Part shown: positions 17,385-26,363 of the stretch, in pieces | How the letters are laid out: each line of letters begins with the position of its first letter | How positions within the stretch are numbered: position 1 is the first letter of the stretch | From: Neorhodopirellula lusitana | GTDB taxonomy: Bacteria > Planctomycetota > Planctomycetia > Pirellulales > Pirellulaceae | Length of the DNA: 64,000 nt | Reading direction: 5' to 3' | Assembly (NCBI RefSeq): GCF_900182915.1 | Contig: NZ_FXUG01000008.1 | Location: forward strand, 124,001 to 188,000 | Notes under the pieces: model-generated | Databases searched by the model: none | Told to the model about the DNA's origin: nothing | The model's input: the letters and a program-made list of their open reading frames with translations, nothing else | Program-made: the position numbers and the translations under genes

Positions 17385-17614
17385 TCCGGCAACTGATATC
17401 GGTGGCAGCTAGCGCTGAGGCTTGTGCCCAGGCTTCCGGCGATTGAGGGAGGGCCGATAGGTCTGTTTTCAGGCTGCGCGATGCGTGTTTCACGCGGTTA
17501 CGGTCGGCAATCGGTCTTGGAAACTTGACTCGAAATTCCAACTTCCTCTTGAAACCCGCTCCGGAAGTATCGTAAGCCCGAGTCTTCTCAGCTCGTTTCC
17601 ACCCATTCCAAGCG

Positions 17615-18376
17615 GTGACCGACATGCCGTACGGGGTTTATTTATCCGCCTCCGGTGCTCAGGCTCAAAGCCATCGACTGCAACAGGTCTCCAACAACCT
17701 CGCCAATGTGGAGACGCCTGGATTCAAACCAAACGCGACGATTCTGCAGGCCCGGTTTTCCGAATTGATTGAACAAGGCGAAGTTTCGCCCGGTTTGGGT
17801 GGGATCGACGATTTGGGCGGCGGCGTCACGATTCAGCCAGAGCAAACTCAATTCAAGGTTGGGGCGTTTCGCAACACTGGCAACGAAACCGACTTCGCGA
17901 TTCATGACAAGAACAGCTTTTTTGTCCTGCAACGCGGCGACCAGCAATTGCTGACCCGGGCGGGCGACTTTGTTTTTGATTCGTCCGGTCGGATGATCAA
18001 CCAAGGTGGTGATCAAGTCTTAGGAAACGATGGGAATCCCATCCAAATTGATCCGCGCAAGCCGTACCAAGTGGGCGCCGAAGGCCGCATCACGCAAGCT
18101 GGCGTGACTCAGGAATTGATGCTGGGACGGCCCCAGAATCTAGGAGATTTGTCCAACGTCGGCGGCAACCTGTTCAAGCCGCTCGCGGACTTTGATCTTG
18201 CCCCTGCCGGGGACAGAAACGTAATAGCAGGCTCGCTTGAACAGTCCGCCGTCAGCCCCACTGGCACGATGATGGAGCTGATCGAAACGACGCGAGCCTA
18301 CGAAGCCAACGTCCAGATGATTAAGAACCAAGACAGTGTCCTCGGATCCCTGATCGGTCGAGTGCTGAAGGGTTAA
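17615..18376 (+). CDS. flgF: flagellar proximal rod protein FlgF-like
   Basis: Flagellar rod protein of the FlgF/FlgG family, exported through the flagellar type III apparatus. 253 residues. The N-terminal rod motif reads SHRLQQVSNNLANVETPGFKPN. The middle has FFVLQRGDQQLLTRAGDFVFDSSG, and the C-terminus has LEQSAVSPTGTMMELIETTRAYEANVQMIKNQD, the conserved coiled-coil end. First gene of a run of seven same-strand genes. It is placed before flgG, which together with its shorter length supports FlgF over FlgG. Confidence 0.9.
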   Translation: MTDMPYGVYLSASGAQAQSHRLQQVSNNLANVETPGFKPNATILQARFSELIEQGEVSPGLGGIDDLGGGVTIQPEQTQFKVGAFRNTGNETDFAIHDKNSFFVLQRGDQQLLTRAGDFVFDSSGRMINQGGDQVLGNDGNPIQIDPRKPYQVGAEGRITQAGVTQELMLGRPQNLGDLSNVGGNLFKPLADFDLAPAGDRNVIAGSLEQSAVSPTGTMMELIETTRAYEANVQMIKNQDSVLGSLIGRVLKG

Positions 18377-18399
18377 GAACTTCGTATTAAGGAAATCTC

Positions 18400-19206
18400 A
18401 TGAGCGTTCAGACCCTTTACACCGCGGCAACCGGTATGGAGGCGATGCAAACCAAATTGGATGTCATCGCTAATAATCTTGCCAACATTAACACGACGGC
18501 TTTCAAGAAAGACCGTGCCAACTTCGAAGACCTGCTGTACCGCACGGAGACCTATCCTGGTGTCCAGGATGCGACGCAAACCCCCACCGCGGTTGGCACT
18601 CAGGTCGGTCTGGGCGTGCGAATTACAAGTACGCAAACCGATCAAAGGCAGGGAACCCTTCAGCAAACCGGGCGTGAGCTCGACGTTGCGATTGAAGGCA
18701 GCGGGTTCTTCCGAGTCGTTGACCCGTCTAGTCAAAACACGATGTACACCCGAGCGGGGAACCTGGACATCAATGCCAACGGGCAATTGGTGATGGGGTC
18801 CGCGCAAACGGGACGCTTGTTGGACCCGCCGATTACGATTCCTCAAGATGCGACCGCGATGGTCATCAACGGGAACGGGGAAGTCATGGTGCGGCAGCCC
18901 GGTCAAACGGAGCTTTCCAACCAAGGGCAAATTCAACTCGCCCAGTTCATCAACCCCGACGGACTTTTGAAGGTCGGGGAAAACATGTACGAGGCAACCG
19001 ATGCGTCGGGACCCGAGCAGTTAAACAACCCGGGGACCGATGGCACCGGCGTGTTGCGACAAGGAAACTTGGAAGCTTCCAACGTCGAGCCCGTGCAAGA
19101 GTTGATTGACTTGATCACAACGCAGCGTGCTTTTGAGCTGAACAGTCAAGCCGTTCAGGCGGGTGACCAAGTGATGCAAAATATTTCCAACCTGCGCCGT
19201 TTCTAG
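18400..19206 (+). CDS. flgG: flagellar distal rod protein FlgG
   Basis: Distal rod subunit, 268 residues, matching the family's usual 260. N-terminus LYTAATGMEAMQTKLDVIANNLANINTTAFKKDR is the classical rod signature; FFRVVDPSSQNTMYTRAGNLDINANGQLV follows; the C-terminus LEASNVEPVQELIDLITTQRAFELNSQAVQAGDQVMQ is diagnostic of FlgG. AAGGA lies ten bases before the ATG. It follows flgF by 23 bases. Confidence 0.95.
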   Translation: MSVQTLYTAATGMEAMQTKLDVIANNLANINTTAFKKDRANFEDLLYRTETYPGVQDATQTPTAVGTQVGLGVRITSTQTDQRQGTLQQTGRELDVAIEGSGFFRVVDPSSQNTMYTRAGNLDINANGQLVMGSAQTGRLLDPPITIPQDATAMVINGNGEVMVRQPGQTELSNQGQIQLAQFINPDGLLKVGENMYEATDASGPEQLNNPGTDGTGVLRQGNLEASNVEPVQELIDLITTQRAFELNSQAVQAGDQVMQNISNLRRF

Positions 19207-19277
19207 GCGTGGATCAACTGACTAGCTAGGCGTTTCGCCGCTAGTTCCTCGGCGTCAGCCGGATCACGGAATCTCGA

Positions 19278-20912
19278 TTGAACCCTTTCCAACTCGCTTC
19301 GTTCTTTGCGGTTGCCAGCACGCTTGTGTTGGCCGTGGCGAGCCATGCGCAGTCGCCGGGTTCCTATCAATCGCACTATTCCGTTCAACCACTCGGGCAG
19401 GTTCAACCACGTGGGCAGGTTCAGCCACTTGGGCATCCTCAGCCGCAGGGGCACTCGCAACCGGGAGGACGCGTGCAGACACAGGCGTTTCAGGCTTCGC
19501 TTGTTGGTGCGACCAAACTAACGGGCAGCCAGCGGATTGATGCGGAAGTCACCACACCACTTTATTCCGCAGGGCGGTCAGCGGCGATCCTGGTGAAACG
19601 CCGTTCGCAAGAAATTGCTCCGGAGAACGTTGGCGTGTCCAAGCGAGCCTCTTTGATTGATGAGTCCACACTTTGGCAATTCGTGAGTCGTGAATCGATT
19701 GCGATTGATGGTGACATCATTCGTTTGTCGGATGTGATCCGTCCTTTGGAACCCAATCTGGTTGCCTGGTCGAGATTATCCGAAGCGACCGTTGGGTTGA
19801 TGCCAGCGGATGGGGGCGTCGCCAAAATCTCTCGAGATCGACTCGCTCAAAAAATCGCCAGCGCGAAAGCGACTCCGGAAAAAGTCAAAATCTACGGTCC
19901 GGAAACCATCGTGGTTTTACGTTCCAAACCACCGGAAGTGAGCCCCGCTGAAGTGAGCCCCGGAAATGGTACGGCGGGTTATGCCGCGGGGTATGCGGCA
20001 GGCGAATCAGCGGGTTACTCGCAAGGTCATGCACGGAGTGGTCAGCACCATGGTTCCGCTAAACGGATTCAGATCGAACCTGTGCGATTGCAAGTCGCTT
20101 CCCGTATGCCGCAATCCGATATCGCGGCAGCTAGCTACAACCAGTCCCGCTCGTCTGGGACGCTCGACGAGTCGGAAGTTACCGAACCGCCAACGATGCT
20201 AGTCATTGATCCTGAAACACGTGAGCGATTGGAACAGTGGGTGCGAGTGGGCGTTCGTAACGAATACAGCGAGCTGCATAACGCGTTTGAGTACGACGTC
20301 ACGTTCGATCCCAAAACGTTTGGAACTCTCGAGAAGATCCAGGGCATTCGTCAGTTCATCTTTCTTGACCCCACGCCAACGTGGCAGCACGAGGGGCTGG
20401 AGCCGGTCACATGCCGGGTTCAATTGAATGGGCGGGCTGGCAACGAAAGCTGCCAAGGGATCGTGCAATTGACGTTCCGCCCATATCCCCCAATCGTCAC
20501 CGCTCGGCGAGCTCTGCGTCGTGGGCACCGAGTCAATACTGGGGACCTGCAATACGAACCGCTGTCGGACACTCGCATTAGCTTACCCAGTGATGTTGTG
20601 AACTCACCCGACGACCTGATTGGGCTGGAAGTCGTTGGCTTGACTCGCGCCGGTGTTCCGCTTTCACACAGTGCCTTTGCGCCACCTCGCGTGATTCGGC
20701 GCGGCGATCTTTTGGAAGTCCAAGTGGGCGGCGGTGGTGTGCTCGTGACAACCAGTGCCAAGGCTCTTGGTGATGGTGCAGAGGGTGAATTGATTGAAAT
20801 CGAAACCATTCTTCCCAAGCGTCGTTTGTTGGCCAAAGTCGTTCACTCATCGCTGGTCGAAATCATCACCCAGGCTCCCCGAGTCGCTGCGCAGCCCAAG
20901 GCCACACGATGA
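19278..20912 (+). CDS. flgA: FlgA-like P-ring assembly chaperone, enlarged
   Basis: Periplasmic chaperone for P-ring (FlgI) assembly. A TTG start at 19278 gives a good signal peptide (ASFFAVASTLVLAVASHAQ). After it comes a Gln/Pro/Gly-rich stretch with five degenerate hexa- to octapeptide repeats (QPLGQVQPRGQ-like, about 35-65). The middle of the protein is unassigned; the C-terminal 130 residues carry the SAF-like FlgA domain: VTARRALRRGHRVNTGDLQYE and VIRRGDLLEVQVGGGGVLVTTSAKAL. At 544 residues it is over twice the usual 220-240. Its stop overlaps the next gene (ATGA), so translation is probably coupled to flgH. Confidence 0.8.
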   Translation: MNPFQLASFFAVASTLVLAVASHAQSPGSYQSHYSVQPLGQVQPRGQVQPLGHPQPQGHSQPGGRVQTQAFQASLVGATKLTGSQRIDAEVTTPLYSAGRSAAILVKRRSQEIAPENVGVSKRASLIDESTLWQFVSRESIAIDGDIIRLSDVIRPLEPNLVAWSRLSEATVGLMPADGGVAKISRDRLAQKIASAKATPEKVKIYGPETIVVLRSKPPEVSPAEVSPGNGTAGYAAGYAAGESAGYSQGHARSGQHHGSAKRIQIEPVRLQVASRMPQSDIAAASYNQSRSSGTLDESEVTEPPTMLVIDPETRERLEQWVRVGVRNEYSELHNAFEYDVTFDPKTFGTLEKIQGIRQFIFLDPTPTWQHEGLEPVTCRVQLNGRAGNESCQGIVQLTFRPYPPIVTARRALRRGHRVNTGDLQYEPLSDTRISLPSDVVNSPDDLIGLEVVGLTRAGVPLSHSAFAPPRVIRRGDLLEVQVGGGGVLVTTSAKALGDGAEGELIEIETILPKRRLLAKVVHSSLVEIITQAPRVAAQPKATR

Positions 20913-21820
20913 GCCGTTTGAAAATGTTTGAATCCCGTCAACACGCTCGGTCTGTATTGGGCTACGTCGTCGTCACCGTCGGTCGTCGCATTTCCGTCGC
21001 GTGCAGTGTCGGCATCCTCTTTGTGTTTGCTGCCGCCTCCGCCACCCATGCCTTCGGCCAAGAATCGTCGCTCCTGCATCAGGCTCCTCCCCAAGTGTTT
21101 GCTGCACCGGCACGCATGATGCCTGGGATGAGTGGTGTATCAGCTAATAGTGGTTCGGCATCCGGGCAACCGCGATTGGGCCCCGCACCGCAACCCCGTT
21201 CGGCGATCGGTACGACCGCCGGCACGCAGCCAGTGGTGCCTCGCACACCCGACATCAACCCTGCGATCGGATTGCGAGGCGTGAGCTGGACTTACCAGCC
21301 CGCTCCGCCGCTACGTCAGTACCGCATGCAGGACATCATTACGATTCGCGTCGATGAAATCTCACGTGCGATGGCTGAGGGGGAGGCGGACAAGAAGCGA
21401 CAATCGCTCTTTTCGGCAGCCCTCTCGGACTGGGTCAAGCTGACCCGTAACGGCTTCGTTCCTGATCCATTGGAAGAAGGCGAGCCCACCGTCGCGGCTG
21501 ATTCACAATCCACGTTTCGATCCGAGGCGAGCATTGAATCTCGCGAGTCGTTGTCGTTCAACATTGCCGCTCGGATTGTGGATATCCGTCCCAACGGCAA
21601 CCTGGTGTTGGAAGCTCGAAAGAAATACCGCATCAACGATAACCTTTGGGAAACTTCGCTTTCCGGGATTTGCCGGTCCCAGGATATCGGTCCGGACAAC
21701 GTGGTGTTGAGCAAAGACCTCATTGACTTAGAGATTCAAAAGGAAGACCGCGGCTATGTCCGCGACGGGTATCAACGCGGTTGGTTCCAGCGTTTCTTTG
21801 ACCGCGTCAAACCGTTTTGA
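20909..21820 (+). CDS. flgH: flagellar L-ring protein FlgH
   Basis: Outer-membrane ring subunit of the basal body, 303 residues. The conserved core is clear: YRMQDIITIRVDEISRAMAEGEADKKR, SESRESLSFNIAARIVDIRPNGNLVLEARKKYRINDN, and the end LSKDLIDLEIQKEDRGYVRDGYQRGWFQRFFDRVKPF. The N-terminus has a hydrophobic segment (about 29-50) ending in an Ala-x-Ala type site, not the lipobox Cys normal for FlgH; the only nearby Cys is at the start of the hydrophobic run. About 60 residues of Pro/Gly/Ser linker precede the core. Confidence 0.9.
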   Translation: MSRLKMFESRQHARSVLGYVVVTVGRRISVACSVGILFVFAAASATHAFGQESSLLHQAPPQVFAAPARMMPGMSGVSANSGSASGQPRLGPAPQPRSAIGTTAGTQPVVPRTPDINPAIGLRGVSWTYQPAPPLRQYRMQDIITIRVDEISRAMAEGEADKKRQSLFSAALSDWVKLTRNGFVPDPLEEGEPTVAADSQSTFRSEASIESRESLSFNIAARIVDIRPNGNLVLEARKKYRINDNLWETSLSGICRSQDIGPDNVVLSKDLIDLEIQKEDRGYVRDGYQRGWFQRFFDRVKPF

Positions 21821-21872
21821 TTTTGCCGTTTTGATTTTGATAGTGAGACCCCACGTGAATCGTCACCGCGAT

Positions 21873-23057
21873 ATGTCAACGGCCAACCGCCACTGCGTTC
21901 CCGCACCTCGTCTGCTTGCTGCCGCGATGCCAGGATCCCGGCTGCGCGAATCCGTTGGCTTGTGGTGGCTGTGTTGCCTGATCGTGGTGGTGACCCTTGT
22001 GTTCAGTGCTGTCCCGGCGTGGGGCGGCGGAATGAAATTGGGTGACCTGTGTCGCTTGAAAGGCCAGGAAACCAACACGCTTCAAGGTTTGGGCTTGGTC
22101 GTCGGTCTGCGAGGAACCGGGGATGGCGACGCTGCCCCCACTTCGCGAGCGCTCGCCCGGATGATGCAATTGATGGGTGGCCCAATGGCGGTTGATGCCG
22201 CCGGGAACCTTAATCTTGGCGACGTCGAAGACTCCAAGAACGTCGCCATGGTGTTTGTGAACGCCAAGCTGCCGACCGTAGGTGCGCAACAAGGTGATGT
22301 GCTCGACGTCACGATCAGTGCGATCAGCGCGAAGAGTTTGGAAGGCGGCTACTTGATGTTGACCCCAATGCTTGGGCCGCGCGCCGACAACCCGACCGTC
22401 TATGCGATGGCTCAAGGCCGGATCCAGCTTTCGCCGGATTCACCCGCGACCAACGGCACGATCCAGGGCGGCATGAAGATGGAAACGACTGTGCGTGCAA
22501 ACTATGTCAAAGACAACGGCATCACCCTGATCATTGATCGCGATTTTGCTGACTTCAACACTGCCCAGCGGATCGAAGACGAAATCAATTCACTGACATC
22601 GCTGACGATGGGTAGCCAGGACTCCTCGCGTTTGAGCTCCGGCGGTATCGGATCTATCCCGCAAGCTCGAGCGATTGATCAGTTGCATGTGGAGGTTACG
22701 GTTCCCAAGCTCTATCAAGATAATCCGATCAAGTTCATCTCATTCTTGTTAAACATTCCCGTCCAGCTTGCCAACCGAGGCAAGCGAGTGGTCATCAACG
22801 AAGCCGACGGAGTTGTCGTGATTGGTGACGACGTCGAAATCGCACCGGTGTTGGTCACCCATCGCAACTTGCGTATCGAAGCGGGTGGTGGGAACGGCTT
22901 TGTTGAACTCGGCCCCGACGGGACCCCAGCGGCGGCGAAGCTGAAGTCGCTTGCCGATGCGTTGGGTGCTTTGGATGTGCCAACCGAAGATCTAATTGCG
23001 ATTATCAAAACGTTGAAGGCCAAAGGTGACTTGTATGGTGAAGTCATCTTTAGGTAA
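21873..23057 (+). CDS. flgI: flagellar P-ring protein FlgI
   Basis: Periplasmic ring subunit. From ATG 21873 it has 394 residues; a GTG at 21855 is an alternative, while the frame's first ATG at 21756 would overlap flgH. Signal peptide VGLWWLCCLIVVVTLVFSAVPAWGGG, followed by GDLCRLKGQETNTLQGLGLVVGLRGTGDGD and later VDAAGNLNLGDVEDSKNVAMVFVNAKLP, VEVTVPKLYQDNPIKFISFLLNIPVQ and the end LDVPTEDLIAIIKTLKAKGDLYGEVIF. All are standard FlgI blocks. Confidence 0.95.
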   Translation: MSTANRHCVPAPRLLAAAMPGSRLRESVGLWWLCCLIVVVTLVFSAVPAWGGGMKLGDLCRLKGQETNTLQGLGLVVGLRGTGDGDAAPTSRALARMMQLMGGPMAVDAAGNLNLGDVEDSKNVAMVFVNAKLPTVGAQQGDVLDVTISAISAKSLEGGYLMLTPMLGPRADNPTVYAMAQGRIQLSPDSPATNGTIQGGMKMETTVRANYVKDNGITLIIDRDFADFNTAQRIEDEINSLTSLTMGSQDSSRLSSGGIGSIPQARAIDQLHVEVTVPKLYQDNPIKFISFLLNIPVQLANRGKRVVINEADGVVVIGDDVEIAPVLVTHRNLRIEAGGGNGFVELGPDGTPAAAKLKSLADALGALDVPTEDLIAIIKTLKAKGDLYGEVIFR

Positions 23058-23105
23058 AGCCAAAAGAGTTATCCGTGTTCGGTTCACCGTCCCTAGTCGA
23101 AACAG

Positions 23106-23558
23106 ATGCAGCTGCCCTCCCTCTCCACGCCGACCGCCAACGCTTCGTTTGCAAATAACTCGTTTGCGAATTCCGCATTGGCCAATCAGTCATTGCTCAA
23201 CCGTTCACTGCAAGGTGGCGAGGGGGCGTCCGGCTCGTTGGCGGGTGGCTCTGCAGCGAGTGCATCCGAGTCAACCAAGTTGCCATTTGAACTTGGTCAG
23301 CCCAGTGCCGAGGCGAGCGACGAATCCGAACCGGTTCGCGAAGCCTTTACAGATTTTGTGGGCCAAACGCTGTTCGGCAGCATGATGGCCTCAATGCGAA
23401 AAAGCCTAGACAAACCAGCGTACTTTCACGGCGGACGTGCCGAAGAAGTATTCCAAGAACAGCTCGACCAGACTCTCGTCGAAGAAATCTCCGACGCGTC
23501 GGCCGATTCGTTCGTCAATCCCATGTTTGATTTGTTCCAACTCCAACGGCGTGGATAA
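23106..23558 (+). CDS. rod-binding protein, FlgJ N-terminal-like
   Basis: A 150-residue protein with an Ala/Ser/Asn-rich N-terminus containing short FANNS/FANSA/LANQS repeats. The C-terminal 70 residues match the FlgJ rod-binding domain (FVGQTLFGSMMASMRKSL...YFHGGRAEEVFQEQLDQTLVEEIS). The peptidoglycan hydrolase half found in enterobacterial FlgJ is absent, as in many other phyla. It sits directly after flgI, the usual place for flgJ, and ends two bases before the next gene. Confidence 0.82.
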   Translation: MQLPSLSTPTANASFANNSFANSALANQSLLNRSLQGGEGASGSLAGGSAASASESTKLPFELGQPSAEASDESEPVREAFTDFVGQTLFGSMMASMRKSLDKPAYFHGGRAEEVFQEQLDQTLVEEISDASADSFVNPMFDLFQLQRRG

Positions 23559-23560
23559 TC

Positions 23561-24082
23561 ATGACTCAATCTCCCAAATCTGATAACGCATCTTCGAGCC
23601 CGGCCCAGCCATGGCGAAACCGGGTCGAAGAGTATGTTGAACAGCTTGCCCAGGTCGCTGAGAAGATCGATCTGATTCTGGACGAGACCCGTGTGCACAC
23701 TATGGGGCTGCGTTCGGATGAGGTGGACGCGTCGACGGCTCAGTTGATGTCGTCGATTTCCGAGTTGGAGGACATGGTCCAGCGGCGTGAAGAGCTGCTG
23801 CGTGCGGATGATGCTCCCGAGGCAGGCCTGAGTCTTTCCGAAAAACTGCTCTACACCCGCAAAATCGAGGATGCTCGACTCGCCCGCCGTTGTGGCGAAG
23901 TGGCCGAAGCGATCGCAACGACGCATCAGCGGGCAACGGCGTTGTTCGTTTGCCAGTACCATCTGAGCGATTTCCAGCGAGACCTGCTGAATCGTCTTGC
24001 TGGCGCGACCGGGCCACAAACCTACAACCGCCAGGGCCAAACCCCGCAGGGCGGAAGCGGGTTGTTCAACGAAGCCGCTTAG
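23561..24082 (+). CDS. FlgN-like flagellar export chaperone candidate
   Basis: An all-helical 173-residue protein with long coiled-coil-like runs (WRNRVEEYVEQLAQVAEKIDLILDE, QLMSSISELEDMVQRREELLRAD) and a basic, Gly/Gln-rich tail. FlgN proteins, chaperones for the hook-filament junction proteins FlgK and FlgL, have this size and shape and follow flgJ in many operons. There is no diagnostic motif, so the call rests on length, helicity and being the last gene of the operon. FlgK itself is not present. Confidence 0.55.
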   Translation: MTQSPKSDNASSSPAQPWRNRVEEYVEQLAQVAEKIDLILDETRVHTMGLRSDEVDASTAQLMSSISELEDMVQRREELLRADDAPEAGLSLSEKLLYTRKIEDARLARRCGEVAEAIATTHQRATALFVCQYHLSDFQRDLLNRLAGATGPQTYNRQGQTPQGGSGLFNEAA

Positions 24083-24516
24083 GCTGGATCACGAAGCTAG
24101 ATTCACAACTGGACTCGACAGAGTTCAGGTGGAACGGCGTTTCGGCCAAATTGCGTTCGGCCGGCTCGAGTTCTCCCGAAGTTTGGCGACATCGGCTACG
24201 ACGGCGCCGGGAAGCCGCTTCCCAGCAAATCCTTGGCAAGTTTTTGCTATCACTGCCCCGGCACGGTGCCACGCGAACGCCAGAAGTGATCCTTGTCGCC
24301 CGGGATGCCCTTGTGCGTACCGCTGCGAAGCCCGCATAACACCGTGCGAGGCGTTGCTTTCCAAAAAACCTGTCGGATTTGCCCAGACCTTCCGATACCA
24401 CCCTAATACGAAATAGTCTGCCGATTCGGTGCCCCTAGCGGAATCTGAACCAGGTAGCTATCATCTCGCCTCTCAAATTCAAATCACCTGCCTCCCTTCC
24501 AAACGATGGATTCCCG
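24083..24516. other. intergenic region with copy 2 of the gene-end repeat
   Basis: About 434 bases. Starting at about 24107, an ACTGGACTCGRCAGAGTTCAGG phrase and, at about 24175-24205, CCCGAAGTTTGGCGACATCG, repeat in the same order as at 13.86-13.96 kb. The two arms are imperfectly complementary. After 24230 I see nothing recognisable up to the L35 gene; the infC gene often found here is absent. Confidence 0.5.
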
Positions 24517-24723
24517 ATGGGAAACAAGATGAAGACCCACAAGGGCACCAAGAAGCGTTTTCGCCTCAGTGCCACGGGCAAAGCGATGCACCGAGCCAGC
24601 GGCACGAGCCACTTGGCAAAGGGTTTGACGAAGAAACGCCGCCGTAACCTGCGTGGCACCACTTCGCTCGACGCCGTGATGGAACCCACCATTCACGCTG
24701 CCCTGAACGGTTACAGCAACTAG
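24517..24723 (+). CDS. rpmI: 50S ribosomal protein L35
   Basis: Small basic protein of the large subunit, 68 residues. MKTHKGTKKRFRLSATGKAMHRASGTSHLAKGLTKKRRRNLRGTTSLD is the family signature. The ATG at 24517 opens MGNKMKTHK; the internal ATG at 24529 would give the classical start MKTHKG. It is followed by L20 after 116 bases, the usual order. A T-run sits at 24725-24730 right after the stop, without a strong hairpin. Confidence 0.95.
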   Translation: MGNKMKTHKGTKKRFRLSATGKAMHRASGTSHLAKGLTKKRRRNLRGTTSLDAVMEPTIHAALNGYSN

Positions 24724-24839
24724 TTTTTTTACTTTCAATCGCCCGGCAACTCGATTGGGCAAAACTTCGACGTCACTCGTCGGGGCCTGAATCGAGAACC
24801 TCGAATGATTCAACAACCACAACTTTAAGGAATTAAGCC

Positions 24840-25211
24840 ATGCGTACGCGCAAAGGTGCCGCACGGAATCAAGCCAAGAAACGTCTGTTTAAGCGAGCCA
24901 AGGGCTTCCGCGGCGGACGTGGGTCTCTGATCCGGACCGTCAAAGAAACTCTGCTCCGTAGTGGAGCGTACGCGTTTCGTGACCGTCGAGTCCGTAAACG
25001 TGAATTCCGTAAGTTGTGGATCATTCGAATCAACGCCGCCGTTCAGCAGCACGGCCTTCGCTACAGCGAGTTCATCTACGGCTTGAAGAAGGCCAACATC
25101 GGACTGGACCGTAAGTCGCTTTCTGAAATGGCGATCTACGACGCAGCCGGCTTCAAGGACGTTTGCGATAAGGTCAAAGAAGCCCTCGCCAGCGAAACCG
25201 TCGCGGCCTAA
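24840..25211 (+). CDS. rplT: 50S ribosomal protein L20
   Basis: Large-subunit assembly protein, 123 residues. Starts [30 protein letters not shown], with AAGGA eight bases upstream, and continues AYRDRR-like ([43 protein letters not shown]). Full length. It lies between rpmI and pheS, which suggests one transcriptional unit, although a leader region of 116 bases precedes it where L20-type autoregulation could act. Confidence 0.97.
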   Translation: MRTRKGAARNQAKKRLFKRAKGFRGGRGSLIRTVKETLLRSGAYAFRDRRVRKREFRKLWIIRINAAVQQHGLRYSEFIYGLKKANIGLDRKSLSEMAIYDAAGFKDVCDKVKEALASETVAA

Positions 25212-25238
25212 GCGGTCCTCGACAGTATTGCGACAACG

Positions 25239-26264
25239 ATGTCACTTCAAATCTTTCTCGACCGCCTCGATCAACTGCAGTCAGACGCACAAAACGCGTT
25301 TGATGGAGCAGCCGGGATTGACGCGCTCGAAGACGCTCGTGTGACCTTCTTGGGTGCCAAGAACGGTCAATTCAAAGACGTCCAAAAGATGCTAGGTGGC
25401 ATCGGCTCGGCGGACAAACGTACCGCCGGGATGCGTCTGAACGAAGTCAAGAAGGCGATCAACGATGCCTTCGAAACGGCACAAGCCCAGCTCGATAGTG
25501 GTGGTGATTCCCAAATCGAGCCTGGGTTCGACCCGTCCTTACCAGGACACCAGCCGCAACTTGGCCACATCCACCCGATCACGCAAACGATCGATCACCT
25601 CACGGAGATCATGGGTCGGATGGGGTTTGAGGTTGCCGAGGGCCCCGAGGTCGAAGATCCGTTCCACAACTTTGTGGCACTGAACATTCCCGAAGATCAC
25701 CCTGCTCGTGACCCGCTGGATAACTTTTATCTGGCGACCGCGGGTAAGTCGGCTGACACCGGTGAAGGCGACGCGTTGCTGCGGAGTCAAACCAGTACGG
25801 TTCAGATTCGGGTGATGCAGTCGCGGCAACCGCCGATCCGAATCATCTCGCTCGGACGGGTTTACCGACCCGACGCGCCCGACGCGACGCACTTCCCGAT
25901 GTTCCATCAAATGGAAGGCTTGTACGTCGACACCAACGTGACGATGGCCAACCTGAAAACGGTGCTGCGTGTCTTTGCCAATAATTACCTTGGCGATGAT
26001 GTTGAGATCCGTTTCCGCCCGTCGTTCTTCCCGTTCACGGAACCCAGCGTCGAAGTCGATTTCCTGTGGAATGGAAGTTGGATCGAGTTCGGTGGTGCTG
26101 GCATGATCGACCCGAACGTCTTCGCAGCGGTGGGCTACGATCCCGAAAAGGTCAGTGGCTTTGCCTTTGGCTTGGGTGTCGAGCGACTGTGCATGCGACG
26201 CCACGGGATCACCGATATTCGCGATCTTTACAGCGGCGACCTGCGTTTCCTGCAGCAGTTCTAA
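25239..26264 (+). CDS. pheS: phenylalanyl-tRNA synthetase alpha subunit
   Basis: Class II synthetase catalytic subunit, 341 residues. N-terminal coiled coil ([24 protein letters not shown]), then motif 1 near [21 protein letters not shown], motif 2 [25 protein letters not shown] and motif 3 [18 protein letters not shown]. Forms an (alpha-beta)2 enzyme with the downstream pheT product, whose gene begins 100 bases later. Confidence 0.97.
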   Translation: MSLQIFLDRLDQLQSDAQNAFDGAAGIDALEDARVTFLGAKNGQFKDVQKMLGGIGSADKRTAGMRLNEVKKAINDAFETAQAQLDSGGDSQIEPGFDPSLPGHQPQLGHIHPITQTIDHLTEIMGRMGFEVAEGPEVEDPFHNFVALNIPEDHPARDPLDNFYLATAGKSADTGEGDALLRSQTSTVQIRVMQSRQPPIRIISLGRVYRPDAPDATHFPMFHQMEGLYVDTNVTMANLKTVLRVFANNYLGDDVEIRFRPSFFPFTEPSVEVDFLWNGSWIEFGGAGMIDPNVFAAVGYDPEKVSGFAFGLGVERLCMRRHGITDIRDLYSGDLRFLQQF

Positions 26265-26363
26265 GCCGCAGCGTCGAGAACGATCCTTGGGCTTGCCGCC
26301 CGAGGTTGGCTTTCGACCGCTTGGTTGTATTGAAACCTGTCTTCTGAAATCTGGAATCCTCCT

